A stretch of 64,000 nucleotides of DNA from Mesorhizobium opportunistum WSM2075 (GTDB taxonomy: Bacteria; Pseudomonadota; Alphaproteobacteria; Rhizobiales; Rhizobiaceae). The stretch is from assembly GCF_000176035.2 (NCBI RefSeq), contig NC_015675.1, forward strand, positions 6,018,001 through 6,082,000, in the 5' to 3' direction. The notes below the pieces were generated by a model, which worked only from the letters and a program-made list of their open reading frames with translations, did not search any database and was not told the origin of the DNA. The position numbers and the translations under genes are program-made. Of this stretch, positions 53,063 to 62,049 are shown one piece after another; the stretch's first letter is position 1, and each line of letters begins with the position of its first letter.

Positions 53063-54181
53063 CTATGCCGCTGCGGGTCGCCCCCTGGCTGGGGTCGGCA
53101 CAGCGCTTGCCGGCTCCGCATACCGCATACGCATGCGCAGGAATGGCGCTTCGATGCAGGTGTAGCTGAGATAGCCGATCGGAATCGTCGCCATGAAGCA
53201 CAGGCCGGACCAGAGGCAAGCAACATAGAAATTGCTTATGTTCATGACGTTCGTGTTTATGAACGCCGCCAGTTGCATGACGAAGAACAGATGCAGGAGA
53301 TAGATCGAATAGCTGTAGGCCCCGGCCTTCTCAAGGATCTTGAACGGCAGGCTTGTGCGCTTCCTCGAAAAGCTGGTGTCGTAATAGGCGATGCCGAAAG
53401 CATAGGCCGCGGCCTCCAGGGTCGGCAGGATGATCCATATCGAATGCGGCGACGGATAATGCTCCAACTGGTAAAATCCGCCGGCGGCATCGAACCACCA
53501 GAAGAAAACCGAGAATGCGATGAAAACGGCCAGCGCCAGCCAGTGCCGATCCTTCGCATAGGCACGGAGGTGAAAAGCAAGAATGCCGGCCAGAAACTGG
53601 TCCGCGTGGCCTATGATGGTCCAGGCTGCCGCCGACTGCACCTCGCCGATGTGCACATAGAGCGCCCACCTCAGCAAAATCGCTGCCGCGATGAACAGCA
53701 AGGGCGCGAACGGGAACCGCCTCGACGCCATCAGCAAGAACGGCAACAAAATGTAGAAGTGAGCTTCCACGGTAATCGACCAGCCGCCATTCGGAAGGGT
53801 GGGGAAAATCAGCCCTTTGCCGACATCGGTGAAGTACTCGCCCAGAGGCTGACCCGCGAGATCCCTGCGGCAAGCCTCGATGGCTATTACGGCCAGCAGA
53901 AGCGGAAGCAGCCTTAGCGCCCGGTTGGCAAAGAAGGGCAGGTAGCTGACCTGTTTTCCATCAAGAAGCTTGGCGAACAGGTAGCCGGAGAGCGCCATGA
54001 ACAGCGAAACGCCGGTGATCCCTTCATCCAGAAGGCTGAAGATTGGCAGAGCCGGCACAAAGCCATAGGGGACCGGCCCATCAGGAGACTGGTGAAGAAA
54101 ATGCCAGGTGAAGACCAGAAAAGCCGCCAGACCGCGAATATGGTCCAGCGCCGGATAATGTTCTCCAGTCGAAGACTTCAT
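53063..54181 (-). CDS. Acyltransferase-3 family membrane protein
   Basis: 372 residues with about ten hydrophobic segments. Family features are LDHIRGLAAFLVFTWHF (catalytic histidine in the first segment), GVSLFMALSGYLFAKL, the FF…RALRLLPLL block and GGWSITVEAHFYILLP. These inner-membrane enzymes transfer acetyl or other acyl groups to surface sugars, for example on lipopolysaccharide, exopolysaccharide or Nod factor. No glycan synthesis genes lie nearby, so the acceptor is unknown; it stands alone between regulators and the ectoine cluster. Confidence 0.87.
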   Translation of the reverse strand: MKSSTGEHYPALDHIRGLAAFLVFTWHFLHQSPDGPVPYGFVPALPIFSLLDEGITGVSLFMALSGYLFAKLLDGKQVSYLPFFANRALRLLPLLLAVIAIEACRRDLAGQPLGEYFTDVGKGLIFPTLPNGGWSITVEAHFYILLPFLLMASRRFPFAPLLFIAAAILLRWALYVHIGEVQSAAAWTIIGHADQFLAGILAFHLRAYAKDRHWLALAVFIAFSVFFWWFDAAGGFYQLEHYPSPHSIWIILPTLEAAAYAFGIAYYDTSFSRKRTSLPFKILEKAGAYSYSIYLLHLFFVMQLAAFINTNVMNISNFYVACLWSGLCFMATIPIGYLSYTCIEAPFLRMRMRYAEPASAVPTPARGRPAAA

Positions 54182-54468
54182 GATTCAGACCAGCCGCCCT
54201 GCGCCCTGGACGATCGTCGCCGCACTGCCTCGCTTGTGGCTGAGCCAGCAACGGCAGCGCAGCAAGTATACCTCGCCCACGACTCCTATTTTGCCAGCCT
54301 CTCGTTAATTTAGACTTCTTACTTTTTGGGGAAATTTTCCCCGGCACGGATCGGCGACCGAACAGCCGCCGACCGAAATTGGTCGAAGTACGACGGCTCT
54401 TCAGCCGGGGCTTCCCGCAATGTGCGGACCGTCGCTGTCTACATGCTGTCTGAGCACAATCGCTTTGC
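54182..54468. other. 287-base intergenic region with a GGGGAAA/TTTTCCCC palindrome
   Basis: No gene is apparent. The stretch 54299-54327 is AT-rich (TAATTTAGACTTCTTACTTTTT) and is followed by GGGGAAATTTTCCCC at 54328-54342. This may hold the acyltransferase promoter (minus strand). The right part near doeB shows no clear terminator. Confidence 0.35.
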
Positions 54469-55470
54469 TCAATCGACGCGCACGGCCACAACGGCGGCGC
54501 AGTCGCCGGCCTTGACCAGCCCGGGAAAATGTCGTGCGGCCAGCATGCCGGACATCTCCGCCCTGATTTCCTGCGGGGCGATACCGGTGCGGCCAACTGA
54601 ATGGATGCGGGCCAGCACGGCCCCCTTCTCCACGGGCTCGCCGAGATCGACCATGGTTTCGACCATGCCGTCGTCCTCGGCGAAGGAGAAGCAATCGCCC
54701 GAGGGCATGTCCAACCACTGTGTCTGGCTCTTCTCGACCGCACCATCGACAATGCCGGCGTGACGCAACACATTGAGGACGCCGCGTCGCGCGATGCGCA
54801 CGGTTTGTGCACGAGAGGTGCCGCCGCCGCCAAGCTCGGTGCTGACGAAGACCTTGCCCATCTCCTCGGCCGCTGTGTCGTACATGCCGACGGCATCGAT
54901 CTCGATCATGCGCATCGAGAAGGGGGCGGAAAACGCCGCCACCGCGTCGAAGGCTTTCTGCTCCAACGCCTTGTCGGGCAGAGTGTGCGCGGCGCAAAAC
55001 GGCACGAAGTCGAGCGTCTTGCCGCCGGAATGAAAGTCGAAGACGATGTCCGCGCGAGGAAGCAGCTCCCGTTGAAAATAGTCGGCGATCTTCTCGGTCA
55101 CCGTGCCGTCCGGGCGACCGGGAAAGCTGCGGTTCATGTTGCCCTTGTCGATCGGCGAGGTGCGCGTGCCGGCGCGGAAGGCCGGATAATTCATCGCCGG
55201 CACGATGATCACGGTACCGCTGACGGTTTTCGGATCGAGGGTCCTGGCGAGATCGTAGAGCGCCAGCGGACCCTCATATTCGTCGCCATGGTTGCCGCCG
55301 GTCAGCAGGGCCGCCGGCCCTTTGCCGTTGCGGATGACGCAGATCGGGATCATCACCGAACCCCAGGCCGAATCGTCGCGGCTGTAGGGCAGGCGCAGAA
55401 AGCCATGCTGGACGCCGTCGCGATCGAAATCGACGGTCGGCGCGACCGGCGAAGGACGAAGACTGGACAT
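54469..55470 (-). CDS. doeB: N-acetyl-L-2,4-diaminobutyrate deacetylase DoeB
   Basis: 333 residues from ATG 55470, five bases after doeA; the longer frame to 55518 reads into doeA. Succinylglutamate desuccinylase/aspartoacylase fold with zinc ligands in GGNHGDEYEG and DFHSGGKTLDF, and the conserved NRSFPG arginine segment (GNMNRSFPGRP). It releases acetate from N-acetyl-diaminobutyrate formed by ectoine ring opening, in the cytosol. Also known as EutE in rhizobia. Last gene of the leftward ectoine operon. Confidence 0.9.
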   Translation of the reverse strand: MSSLRPSPVAPTVDFDRDGVQHGFLRLPYSRDDSAWGSVMIPICVIRNGKGPAALLTGGNHGDEYEGPLALYDLARTLDPKTVSGTVIIVPAMNYPAFRAGTRTSPIDKGNMNRSFPGRPDGTVTEKIADYFQRELLPRADIVFDFHSGGKTLDFVPFCAAHTLPDKALEQKAFDAVAAFSAPFSMRMIEIDAVGMYDTAAEEMGKVFVSTELGGGGTSRAQTVRIARRGVLNVLRHAGIVDGAVEKSQTQWLDMPSGDCFSFAEDDGMVETMVDLGEPVEKGAVLARIHSVGRTGIAPQEIRAEMSGMLAARHFPGLVKAGDCAAVVAVRVD

Positions 55471-55475
55471 CGGTT

Positions 55476-56654
55476 TCAATTCTTCACCACCAGCTTGCGC
55501 GGTACATTGGCCAGGCACTCTACACCGGTTTCGGTGATCAGGATCGATTCAGTGATCTCCAGCCCCATCGTTTCAAGCCAGAGACCGGTCATGAAATGGA
55601 AGGTCATGCCGGGCTTGAGCTCGGTGCGGTCGCCGGGACGCAGGCTCATGGTGCGTTCGCCCCAGTCCGGCGGATAGGAAAGACCGATCGAATAGCCGGT
55701 GCGATTATCTTTGACGATGCCGTATTTCTTCAGGACGGCGAAGAAGGCGTTGGCGATGTCCTCGCAGGCATTGCCGGGCCTGGCGGCTGCGAGGCCGGCT
55801 TCCATACCTTCCAGCGTCGCCTTCTCGGCATCGAGGAATTCCTGCGTCGGCTTGCCGAGGAAGACGGTGCGCGACAACGGGCAGTGATAGCGGTTGTAAC
55901 AGCCGGCAATCTCGAAGAAGGTGCCCTCGCCCCGCCTCATCGGCTGGTCGTCCCAGGTCAGATGCGGCGCCGAGGCGTCGGCACCCGACGGCAGCAGCGG
56001 TACGATGGCCGGGTAGTCACCGCCAATGCCGTCGACGCCGCGCGTGCCGGCATCATAGATCTCGGCAACGAGATCGCATTTGCGCATGCCGACTTCTATC
56101 TTATCGACGATGCGGTGGTGCATGGCCTCGACGATGCGGGCGGCCTTGCGCATATAGTCGATCTCGGTCGGGCTCTTCACCGCGCGCTGCCAGTTGACCA
56201 GGGCGGTGGCGTCGACGAAGCGGGCATTGGGCAGATGCTTCTGCAGCGCGGCAAAGGCGGCGGCGGAGAACCAGTAATTGTCCATCTCGACGCCGACGGT
56301 GAGCTTGCCCCAGCCGCGATCGGCCAACACGCTGGACAGGAAATCCATCGGGTGCCGCTCGGTCGACTGAACGTAGTGGTCGGCATAGCCGACGATGTTG
56401 TCATGGGCGAGATAGGCGGTGCGCTTGGCGCCATTGGCATCCTGGCCGCGGCCATACCAGACCGGCTCGCCCGACGGCGGCACAATGACAGCCTGATGCA
56501 CATAGAAAGACCAGCCATCGTAGCCGGTCAGCCAGGCCATGTTGGACGGGTCGCTGACGATCAAGAGGTCGACGCCCTTTGCCTCCATGGCTTTCCGGGT
56601 CTTGGCCAGGCGTTCGGCAAATTCGCCGCGCGAGAATTTCAGGTTTGGTTGCAT
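55476..56654 (-). CDS. doeA: Ectoine hydrolase DoeA (M24/creatinase family)
   Basis: 392 residues. The N-terminal creatinase-type domain (…LAKTRKAMEAKGVDLLIVSDPSNMAWLTGYDGWSFYVHQ…) and the pita-bread C-terminal domain (…TFFEIAGCYNRYHCPLSRTVFLG…, …RTGYSIGLSYPPDWGE…) are clear; the usual five metal ligands of aminopeptidases are only partly conserved, as in ectoine hydrolases. It opens the ectoine ring to N-acetyl-diaminobutyrates. Known as EutD in rhizobia. It follows a hairpin and a repeat after eutC. Confidence 0.9.
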   Translation of the reverse strand: MQPNLKFSRGEFAERLAKTRKAMEAKGVDLLIVSDPSNMAWLTGYDGWSFYVHQAVIVPPSGEPVWYGRGQDANGAKRTAYLAHDNIVGYADHYVQSTERHPMDFLSSVLADRGWGKLTVGVEMDNYWFSAAAFAALQKHLPNARFVDATALVNWQRAVKSPTEIDYMRKAARIVEAMHHRIVDKIEVGMRKCDLVAEIYDAGTRGVDGIGGDYPAIVPLLPSGADASAPHLTWDDQPMRRGEGTFFEIAGCYNRYHCPLSRTVFLGKPTQEFLDAEKATLEGMEAGLAAARPGNACEDIANAFFAVLKKYGIVKDNRTGYSIGLSYPPDWGERTMSLRPGDRTELKPGMTFHFMTGLWLETMGLEITESILITETGVECLANVPRKLVVKN

Positions 56655-56678
56655 TGTTCTTGGTCCTCGTTTGTTGGG

Positions 56679-56717
56679 CCTGGAGCCTGTTTCAACCTGG
56701 TTGAATCCGGCTCCAGG
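56679..56717. terminator. Two-stage hairpin between eutC and doeA
   Basis: CCTGGAGCC (56679-56687) pairs with GGCTCCAGG (56709-56717), and inside it TTCAA pairs with TTGAA. It may weaken transcription from eutC into doeA or define processing. Confidence 0.5.
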
Positions 56718-56730
56718 TAACTTTTTGTTC

Positions 56731-56780
56731 GAGCACGATCTTCTCGGAAAACCGGTTTCCGCTTTTCCGGATCCATGCTC
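56731..56780. repeat. Rhizobial palindromic intergenic repeat
   Basis: A 50-base element starts GAGCACGATC and ends GGATCCATGCTC, with TCGGAAAACCGGTTTCCG and CTTTTCCGG in between, so it can fold on itself. The pattern GAGCA…CGGAAAA…CCGGTTT…GCTC resembles a short repeat I recall as frequent between Rhizobiales genes. It lies in the eutC-doeA gap. Confidence 0.55.
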
Positions 56781-56792
56781 CTGCGGCCAGCA

Positions 56793-57785
56793 TCAGCTTT
56801 CGAAAATGGTTCCGGATTTCGCCGTCCGCGCCCGGTCGCGGGCGAGCGTGGCGATCGCCGTGTCCTGCACGCCGGTGCCGGTCAGGTCGGCAATGGTGAT
56901 GTCGCTGGCTGAGCGACGGCCGTGCATTGCGCCGGCGATGATCTGGCCAAGCTCGGTCACCTCGGCATCGGCTGCTATCACGCCCGCCGCGATGGCATGG
57001 TGGAGTTCGCCAAGCCGTCGTGTCTGGCGCGCGCTGTCGGCGACATAGAGATCGGCCATGCGCAGGATCGCCGGTGCGATCTCGTTCTTGTGCTCGGCGT
57101 CCGAACCCATGGCGGTGATGTGCTGGCCGGCGGAAACGAAGCCGGCCTTGATCAGCGGCTCGGTGGAGGGCGTGGTGGTGACGATGATGTCGGCGCCGGC
57201 CGCGGCCTCAGCCGGGTCGGGTTCGGCACGAACAACAATGCCGAGTTTCTCACTCAAGGCGGCCGCGGTCGCCACTGCCTTGGCGGCATCGCGCGCCCAG
57301 ATGCGAGCCTCGGCGATCGGCCGCACGAGCTTGAGCGCTTCGAGCTGCAGTCCGGCTTGCACGCCGGCGCCGAAGATCGCGGCGACAGATGCATCGGGAC
57401 GCGACAGATGCTTGGCCGCGACCGCGCCGGCGGCAGCCGTGCGGACATCGGTGAGATAGCCATTGTCGAGCAGTAGCGCTTCGACCAGACCGGTCCTGGC
57501 CGACAGCAGCACCATCATGCCGTTGACGGAGGGCAGGCCGAGCTTGGGATTATCGAAGAAACCGGGGCTGATCTTGATGGCGAAGCCGTCGATGCCGGGC
57601 ACATAGGCGGTCTTCACGTCGACCTCGCCGCGATGCTCGGGGATGTCGAGGCGCAGGATCGGCGGCATCGCCACCGGCAAGGTGGCGAGCGCGCGAAAAG
57701 CATTCTCGACGCAGGCGACGGCGTCGAGATCCAGCGTCACGATCTGGCGCAGTTCCTTCTCGGTGAGGATCGTCATGCGGCTCAT
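56793..57785 (-). CDS. eutC: Ornithine cyclodeaminase-family protein EutC
   Basis: 330 residues; OCD/mu-crystallin fold: ILRLDIPEHRGEVDVKTAYVPG with catalytic lysine in GFAIKISPGF, Rossmann AAIFGAGVQAGLQLEAL and VDI(I)VTTTPS. In the hydroxyectoine route of rhizobia EutB and EutC convert 5-hydroxyectoine towards ectoine by removal of the hydroxyl group and reduction. Overlaps eutB end by four bases. Confidence 0.88.
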   Translation of the reverse strand: MSRMTILTEKELRQIVTLDLDAVACVENAFRALATLPVAMPPILRLDIPEHRGEVDVKTAYVPGIDGFAIKISPGFFDNPKLGLPSVNGMMVLLSARTGLVEALLLDNGYLTDVRTAAAGAVAAKHLSRPDASVAAIFGAGVQAGLQLEALKLVRPIAEARIWARDAAKAVATAAALSEKLGIVVRAEPDPAEAAAGADIIVTTTPSTEPLIKAGFVSAGQHITAMGSDAEHKNEIAPAILRMADLYVADSARQTRRLGELHHAIAAGVIAADAEVTELGQIIAGAMHGRRSASDITIADLTGTGVQDTAIATLARDRARTAKSGTIFES

Positions 57786-58768
57786 GCGGCGCGCTCCATC
57801 GTTGCGTCACCGCAGATGATCTTGCGGTGCGTGTCCATGTCGATGTTGCGGCCCGAAAGCAGAACAAGCACCGGCCCGTCCGCCTTGACCTTGCCAGCGA
57901 GCAGAGCGGCGATACCGACCGCGCCGGCGCCTTCGACGATCTCACGCTCCTGCGCATAGGCATGGCGGATGCCCTCGGCGATTTCGTCTTCGCCAAGCAA
58001 GATCACATCGTCGAGCAGATCGCGGCACATGGCGAAGGTCAGCCGGTTGTCGAGGCCGATGCCGCCGCCGAGCGAATCCGCCAGCGTCGGCAATTCCTCC
58101 ACCGGCATCGGCCGGCCGGCATCGAGGCTCGCTTTCATCGCCGCGCCGCGTGCCATCGAAACACCGATCACTTTCGTACCGGGGCTGACCCCCTTGACGG
58201 CCGCGGCGATGCCCGAGGCCAGGCCGCCACCGGAGAGTTGTACGAGCACGAGCGCGGCATCCGGAACCTGCTCGATCATCTCCAACCCGAGCGTGCCTTG
58301 CCCGGCGATTATCGCGGGATGGTCGAAGGGCGGCAGCATGACCAGGCCCTCTTGCGCCACCAGCCGCTCGACCTCCTGCTGGGCATCGTCCTGGCTGTTG
58401 CCGATGATGCGGACCTCCGCGCCAAGCCGGCGGATTTCGTCGAGCTTGTTGCCGGGCACCAGCCGTGACATGCAGATGACCGCGCGCATGCCTTCGAGCT
58501 TCGCGGCATGCGCCAGCGCGCGGCCATGATTGCCGGTCGAGGCCGCGACGACGCCACGCGCTTTCTCCGCGGCACTCAGCGAAGCGACGGCATTCGAAGC
58601 GCCGCGCAGCTTGAAGCTGCCTGTGGTCTGGCGGTGCTCGAGCTTGAGGTGAACCGGCACACCCAGTTGTTCGGAGAGACCCGGCGAACGCACGGTCGCC
58701 GTGCGCTCGACCTTGCCGGCAATTCGTTCGCGCGCGGCGCGGATATCGCTGAGAGTGACTGTCGCCAT
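57782..58768 (-). CDS. eutB: Threonine dehydratase-like hydroxyectoine dehydratase EutB
   Basis: 328 residues from ATG 58768; a TTG at 58777 overlapping the eutA stop is an alternative. Fold type II PLP enzyme with PLP lysine K53 in TTGSFKLRGASN, the STGNHGRALAHAAK asparagine loop, and the phosphate-binding QLSGGGLASGIA glycine loop. The family member EutB is proposed to remove water from 5-hydroxyectoine. Coupled by overlap with eutC and adjacent to eutA, exactly the S. meliloti gene order. Confidence 0.9.
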   Translation of the reverse strand: MATVTLSDIRAARERIAGKVERTATVRSPGLSEQLGVPVHLKLEHRQTTGSFKLRGASNAVASLSAAEKARGVVAASTGNHGRALAHAAKLEGMRAVICMSRLVPGNKLDEIRRLGAEVRIIGNSQDDAQQEVERLVAQEGLVMLPPFDHPAIIAGQGTLGLEMIEQVPDAALVLVQLSGGGLASGIAAAVKGVSPGTKVIGVSMARGAAMKASLDAGRPMPVEELPTLADSLGGGIGLDNRLTFAMCRDLLDDVILLGEDEIAEGIRHAYAQEREIVEGAGAVGIAALLAGKVKADGPVLVLLSGRNIDMDTHRKIICGDATMERAA

Positions 58769-58773
58769 GATCG

Positions 58774-59553
58774 TCAATCGTGGGGCAAGGGCAGCGTCAT
58801 CAGACGGCCAAATTCGGGATGGACTGTCTCATCACCGCAAAGGCGCAGGCAGTTCCAGGCGCTCGCCTGGTTGCTGGACACCACTGGGCGGCCGATCGCC
58901 TGTTCCATGCCGGTGACCGCGAGCGCACCTCGCAGCGCCGTGCAGGAGACGAACAGTGCGTCCGCCTGCGCATGCGTCGCTTCGCGCGCGAGATCGACAA
59001 GCTCTGCCGGGGGGATACGGGCCATCTTGCGATCGTCCTCGAAGCCGAGACAGGTGAAGCTGGCGATCTCGAAGCCACGGGCGGCGAAATAGGCCGCCAT
59101 CGGCCTGGAGGTTTCGGCCGTGTAGGGCGTAAGAATACTGATCCGGCGCGCGCCGAACGCGTGCAGCCCGCGCACGCCAGCCATCGGCGGCGTGACGATG
59201 GGAACGCCGGGCTTGGCGGCTTGAATCGCCACCTCGATCTCGGCATCACCGATCACCACCGAGGCCGAGGTGCAGGAATAGCAGATGGCGTCGAGCGGCT
59301 CGTCGGGCAGGATCAATGCCGCGGCCGCCGTCAGCGCCGGCTGCATCTTGCGCAGATTCTCCGGCGTCGTCGGATTGGCGTAGGGAATGCGCGCGACATA
59401 GACGCCGATGCGCTCGCTCGCCACCATGCGGCGAAAATCCGGCTCACTGGTGTGATCCGTGGCCAGGATGATGAGACCGACGCGGCGCGCCATCGGGCGG
59501 TCTTCGAGCGTCGGCCGGTTGGGCGCGACCTTGATCTCGGGTAAGGGTTTCAT
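58774..59553 (-). CDS. eutA: Asp/Glu racemase-maleate isomerase family protein EutA
   Basis: 259 residues from ATG 59553. Two cysteine motifs typical of the Asp/Glu racemase superfamily, AICYSCTSASVVIGD and DALFVSCTALRG, flank the active site; the RRVGLIILATDHTSEPDF start follows the maleate-isomerase branch. Its gene sits in ehu-eut clusters and is thought to act on a stereocentre of hydroxyectoine, though the reaction is not firmly proved. Four bases after ehuD, with overlap or near overlap to eutB. Confidence 0.88.
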   Translation of the reverse strand: MKPLPEIKVAPNRPTLEDRPMARRVGLIILATDHTSEPDFRRMVASERIGVYVARIPYANPTTPENLRKMQPALTAAAALILPDEPLDAICYSCTSASVVIGDAEIEVAIQAAKPGVPIVTPPMAGVRGLHAFGARRISILTPYTAETSRPMAAYFAARGFEIASFTCLGFEDDRKMARIPPAELVDLAREATHAQADALFVSCTALRGALAVTGMEQAIGRPVVSSNQASAWNCLRLCGDETVHPEFGRLMTLPLPHD

Positions 59554-59557
59554 CAAA

Positions 59558-60217
59558 TTATCTCTCGATCTTGCCGTAGCGCCGTTCCAGCCAGCGCAGC
59601 AGGATAACCGAGCAAAGACTGATGGCGAGGAAGAAAGCGCCAACCAGCGTGATCGGCTCGATATAGCGATAGTAGGTGTTGGCGACGCTTTTCGCCTGGT
59701 TCATCAGTTCCAGCACGGTGATCGCCGACAGGAGCGGCGTTTCCTTGAACATGGCGATGAAATAGTTGGCCAGTGCCGGGATCATCGGCGGGATGGCCTG
59801 CGGTATGATGATGTGGCTCCAGGTCTGCCTGCCGCTGAGATTGCACGCCTTGGCGGCCTCCCACTGGCCACGCGGCACATTGTCGATGCCGGCGCGGTAG
59901 ACCTCGGCCGTATAGGTGCCGTAGTGCAGCCCGAGCCCGATGACACCGGCGACGAGCGGCGGCAGCAGGATGCCGATGTCAGGCAGCACGTAGAAGATGA
60001 AGTAGAGTTGCACGAGAAGCGGCGTGCCGCGGATGAATTCGGCCGCCCAACCGACGGTGCGGGACAATGCCTTGTTGGGCGAGCGGCGCGCCAGCGCGAT
60101 GCCGAGCCCGACGATCGCCGCCAGCACCGAGCCGAGCAGCGTCGCAAGGATGGTGATCTTCACCCCCTGGATCAGCGTCGGCAGGATCTGCCGGACAAAA
60201 TCCCAATCCCATTCCAT
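59558..60217 (-). CDS. ehuD: Ectoine/hydroxyectoine ABC transporter permease EhuD
   Basis: 219 residues, polar-amino-acid type permease with an N-terminal WDFVRQILPTLIQGVKITIL segment, EFIRGTPLLVQLYF, and the EAA loop GQWEAAKACNLSGRQTW. Partner of EhuC for the channel. Operon position between ehuC (16 bases) and eutA (4 bases) fits the standard ehuABCD-eutABC order. Confidence 0.9.
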   Translation of the reverse strand: MEWDWDFVRQILPTLIQGVKITILATLLGSVLAAIVGLGIALARRSPNKALSRTVGWAAEFIRGTPLLVQLYFIFYVLPDIGILLPPLVAGVIGLGLHYGTYTAEVYRAGIDNVPRGQWEAAKACNLSGRQTWSHIIIPQAIPPMIPALANYFIAMFKETPLLSAITVLELMNQAKSVANTYYRYIEPITLVGAFFLAISLCSVILLRWLERRYGKIER

Positions 60218-60233
60218 CAGAAAACCCCGGCCA

Positions 60234-60893
60234 TCAGACGCGCACTCCGTCGAGGCCGCGCGCCATGCGGCGCTCCAGCGAGCGCACGCCCCACGAGATG
60301 AGCAGCGCCAGGATGAAATAGATGATCAGGATGGTGGTGAAGGGCACCATCGTGTTGCCGGTCTGGGCGCGCACCACCTGCGCCTGGAAGGTCAGGTCGC
60401 CAAGCGAGATCAGCGAGACGACCGATGTGGCCTTCAGCAGTTCGATGGCGTTGTTGCCGAAGGTCGGCAGCATCACCAGAAACGCCTGGGGCAGGATGAC
60501 GTGGCGCAAGCCTTGCCAGCGGCCGAGGTTGAGCGCGATGCAGGCCTCATGCTGTTCGCGGCCGATCGACTGTACGGCGCCGCGCACCACTTCGGCGGCA
60601 TAGGCGCCGACATTCAGGCCGAGCGCGAGCACGCCCGCCTGCAGCGGGGTCAGTTCGAAGCCCACCAGCGGCAGCACGAAATAAGCGAAGAACAACTGCA
60701 CGAAGATCGAGGTGCCGCGAAAGAATTCGATATAGGCGGTGGCCAGCGCGCGCAGCGCAAAGAAGCGCGACAGCCGCCCCAGGCCGGCAAGAAAGGCCAT
60801 GACCAGGGCAAGCACCGACCCCATCAGCGTCAGCTCGATGGTGACAAGCGCTCCCTGCAATATCAGGCCGAAATAGCCGGACCACTGGGTCAT
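60234..60893 (-). CDS. ehuC: Ectoine/hydroxyectoine ABC transporter permease EhuC
   Basis: 219 residues from ATG 60893 (MTQWSGYFGLILQGALVTIE); the upstream frame lies in a repeat element. Polar-amino-acid permease with YIEFFRGTSIFVQLFF, EAA loop EQHEACIALNLGRWQGLRH and six hydrophobic stretches. The gene follows ehuB after 202 bases that hold a palindromic repeat. Confidence 0.9.
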   Translation of the reverse strand: MTQWSGYFGLILQGALVTIELTLMGSVLALVMAFLAGLGRLSRFFALRALATAYIEFFRGTSIFVQLFFAYFVLPLVGFELTPLQAGVLALGLNVGAYAAEVVRGAVQSIGREQHEACIALNLGRWQGLRHVILPQAFLVMLPTFGNNAIELLKATSVVSLISLGDLTFQAQVVRAQTGNTMVPFTTILIIYFILALLISWGVRSLERRMARGLDGVRV

Positions 60894-60926
60894 TCGATTA
60901 GAGGTTCCAACGTTTGGTTTTAAGAT

Positions 60927-61083
60927 CCTTCTCCCCGTTCGCGGGGAGAAGATGCCGGTCCACCCTCCGTAGCTGCTGCGGAGGACGGGCAGGCAGATGA
61001 GGGCCAGCGCTAGCTTCTCCAAACTCTGCGCCGCCCCTCATCCGTCACTTCGTGACACCTTCTCCCCGTGAACGGGGAGAAGG
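60927..61083. repeat. Palindromic intergenic element between ehuB and ehuC
   Basis: At the left CCTTCTCCCCGTTCGCGGGGAG and at the right CCTTCTCCCCGTGAACGGGG are both hairpins and are inverted copies of each other, since each is self-complementary. Inside lie CCTCCG…CGGAGG and ATGAGGG…CCCCTCAT stems. The element separates the highly expressed binding-protein gene from the permease genes and could stabilise or attenuate the transcript. Confidence 0.65.
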
Positions 61084-61095
61084 AAAAAGTGCGCC

Positions 61096-61947
61096 CTATT
61101 TCGCTGCGCAGAGCTTGTCGCGTGTCGTCGACATCGCGGCCGCGGCCGAGAAGCCATAGGGCTCGATGATCTTGGCGAATTCGCCCGACTTCTTCATCTT
61201 GGCGAGTTCGACGTCGAAGGCATCGCGCAGCGCCTCGTCGCCCTTCTTGAAGGCGGCGCCGTCGCAATAGACCGGCGCCCCCTGCACCGGCGCAATGACT
61301 TCGAGGCTCGGGTCATTGGCCTTCTTCATCAGGTCGTTGATCGACAGAACCGGCAGCGAATAGGCGTCGATACGGCCGTCCTGCACCATCTTCAGGCCGC
61401 TCTGGCCGTCCGGCACGACAATGACACGATCCCGCGGCACGCCGGCATTGAGCGCCAGCTTCTCCTCGGTGCCACCACCGGGAGCGCCGATCGTTGCGGA
61501 CGTGTCCTTGGCGACGTCTTCGTAGCTCTTGAAGCCTTTCGGATTGCCCTTCTTCACCAGCATCGCTTCGGCGTCGCACAGCACGGGCTCGGAATAGGCG
61601 ACCGCAGCGCAGCGCTCCGGCTTCATGAACAGACCGGCGGTGACGACATCGAAGCGGCCGGCCTGCAGGCCGGGGATCATGGCGCCATATTCCGAGATCG
61701 AGGCGACGACGTCGGCGACGCCGAGCCGCTTGAAGATCTCGCGCGCCACGTCAGGCGCCGCTCCCGAAACCTTGCCGTCGGCGGCGACGGCCGTATAGGG
61801 CGGCTCATTGGCGATGGCGAGGCGGGCGAAGCCCTGCGACTTGAGCTGTTCGAGTTTGCTGTCGTCGGCCGAACCCGCGGTCGAGGCGGCCAGCACCGCG
61901 GTCAGCGCAAGACCGGCGACGCCGGCCAGAATGCCAAATTTCTTCAT
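61096..61947 (-). CDS. ehuB: Ectoine/hydroxyectoine-binding protein EhuB
   Basis: 283 residues with a signal peptide (MKKFGILAGVAGLALTAVLAA…AGSAD). Mature family 3 (polar amino acid) binding fold: LKSQGFARLAIANEPPYTAV, GAAPDVAREIFKRLG, and PGLQAGRFDVVTAGLFMKPERC. The NEPPYT…VSGAAPDVAR block and GLFMKPERC agree with EhuB, which binds both ectoines in aromatic cages. Encoded after a hairpin downstream of ehuA. Confidence 0.93.
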   Translation of the reverse strand: MKKFGILAGVAGLALTAVLAASTAGSADDSKLEQLKSQGFARLAIANEPPYTAVAADGKVSGAAPDVAREIFKRLGVADVVASISEYGAMIPGLQAGRFDVVTAGLFMKPERCAAVAYSEPVLCDAEAMLVKKGNPKGFKSYEDVAKDTSATIGAPGGGTEEKLALNAGVPRDRVIVVPDGQSGLKMVQDGRIDAYSLPVLSINDLMKKANDPSLEVIAPVQGAPVYCDGAAFKKGDEALRDAFDVELAKMKKSGEFAKIIEPYGFSAAAAMSTTRDKLCAAK

Positions 61948-62018
61948 TTGTTCCCAACTCCTTGTTTCGTTTTCTTGGTTTGGTTGCGGCAGCAGCGCCG
62001 CCCGTTTCTGGTTGATTT

Positions 62019-62039
62019 CGGGACGGCTTCACCGTCCCG
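62019..62039 (-). terminator. Hairpin between ehuA and ehuB
   Basis: A perfect 8-bp stem CGGGACGG / CCGTCCCG with a CTTCA loop lies just after the ehuA stop. It could act as an attenuator or mRNA 3' stabiliser within the operon. Confidence 0.5.
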
Positions 62040-62049
62040 GGCATAACGG

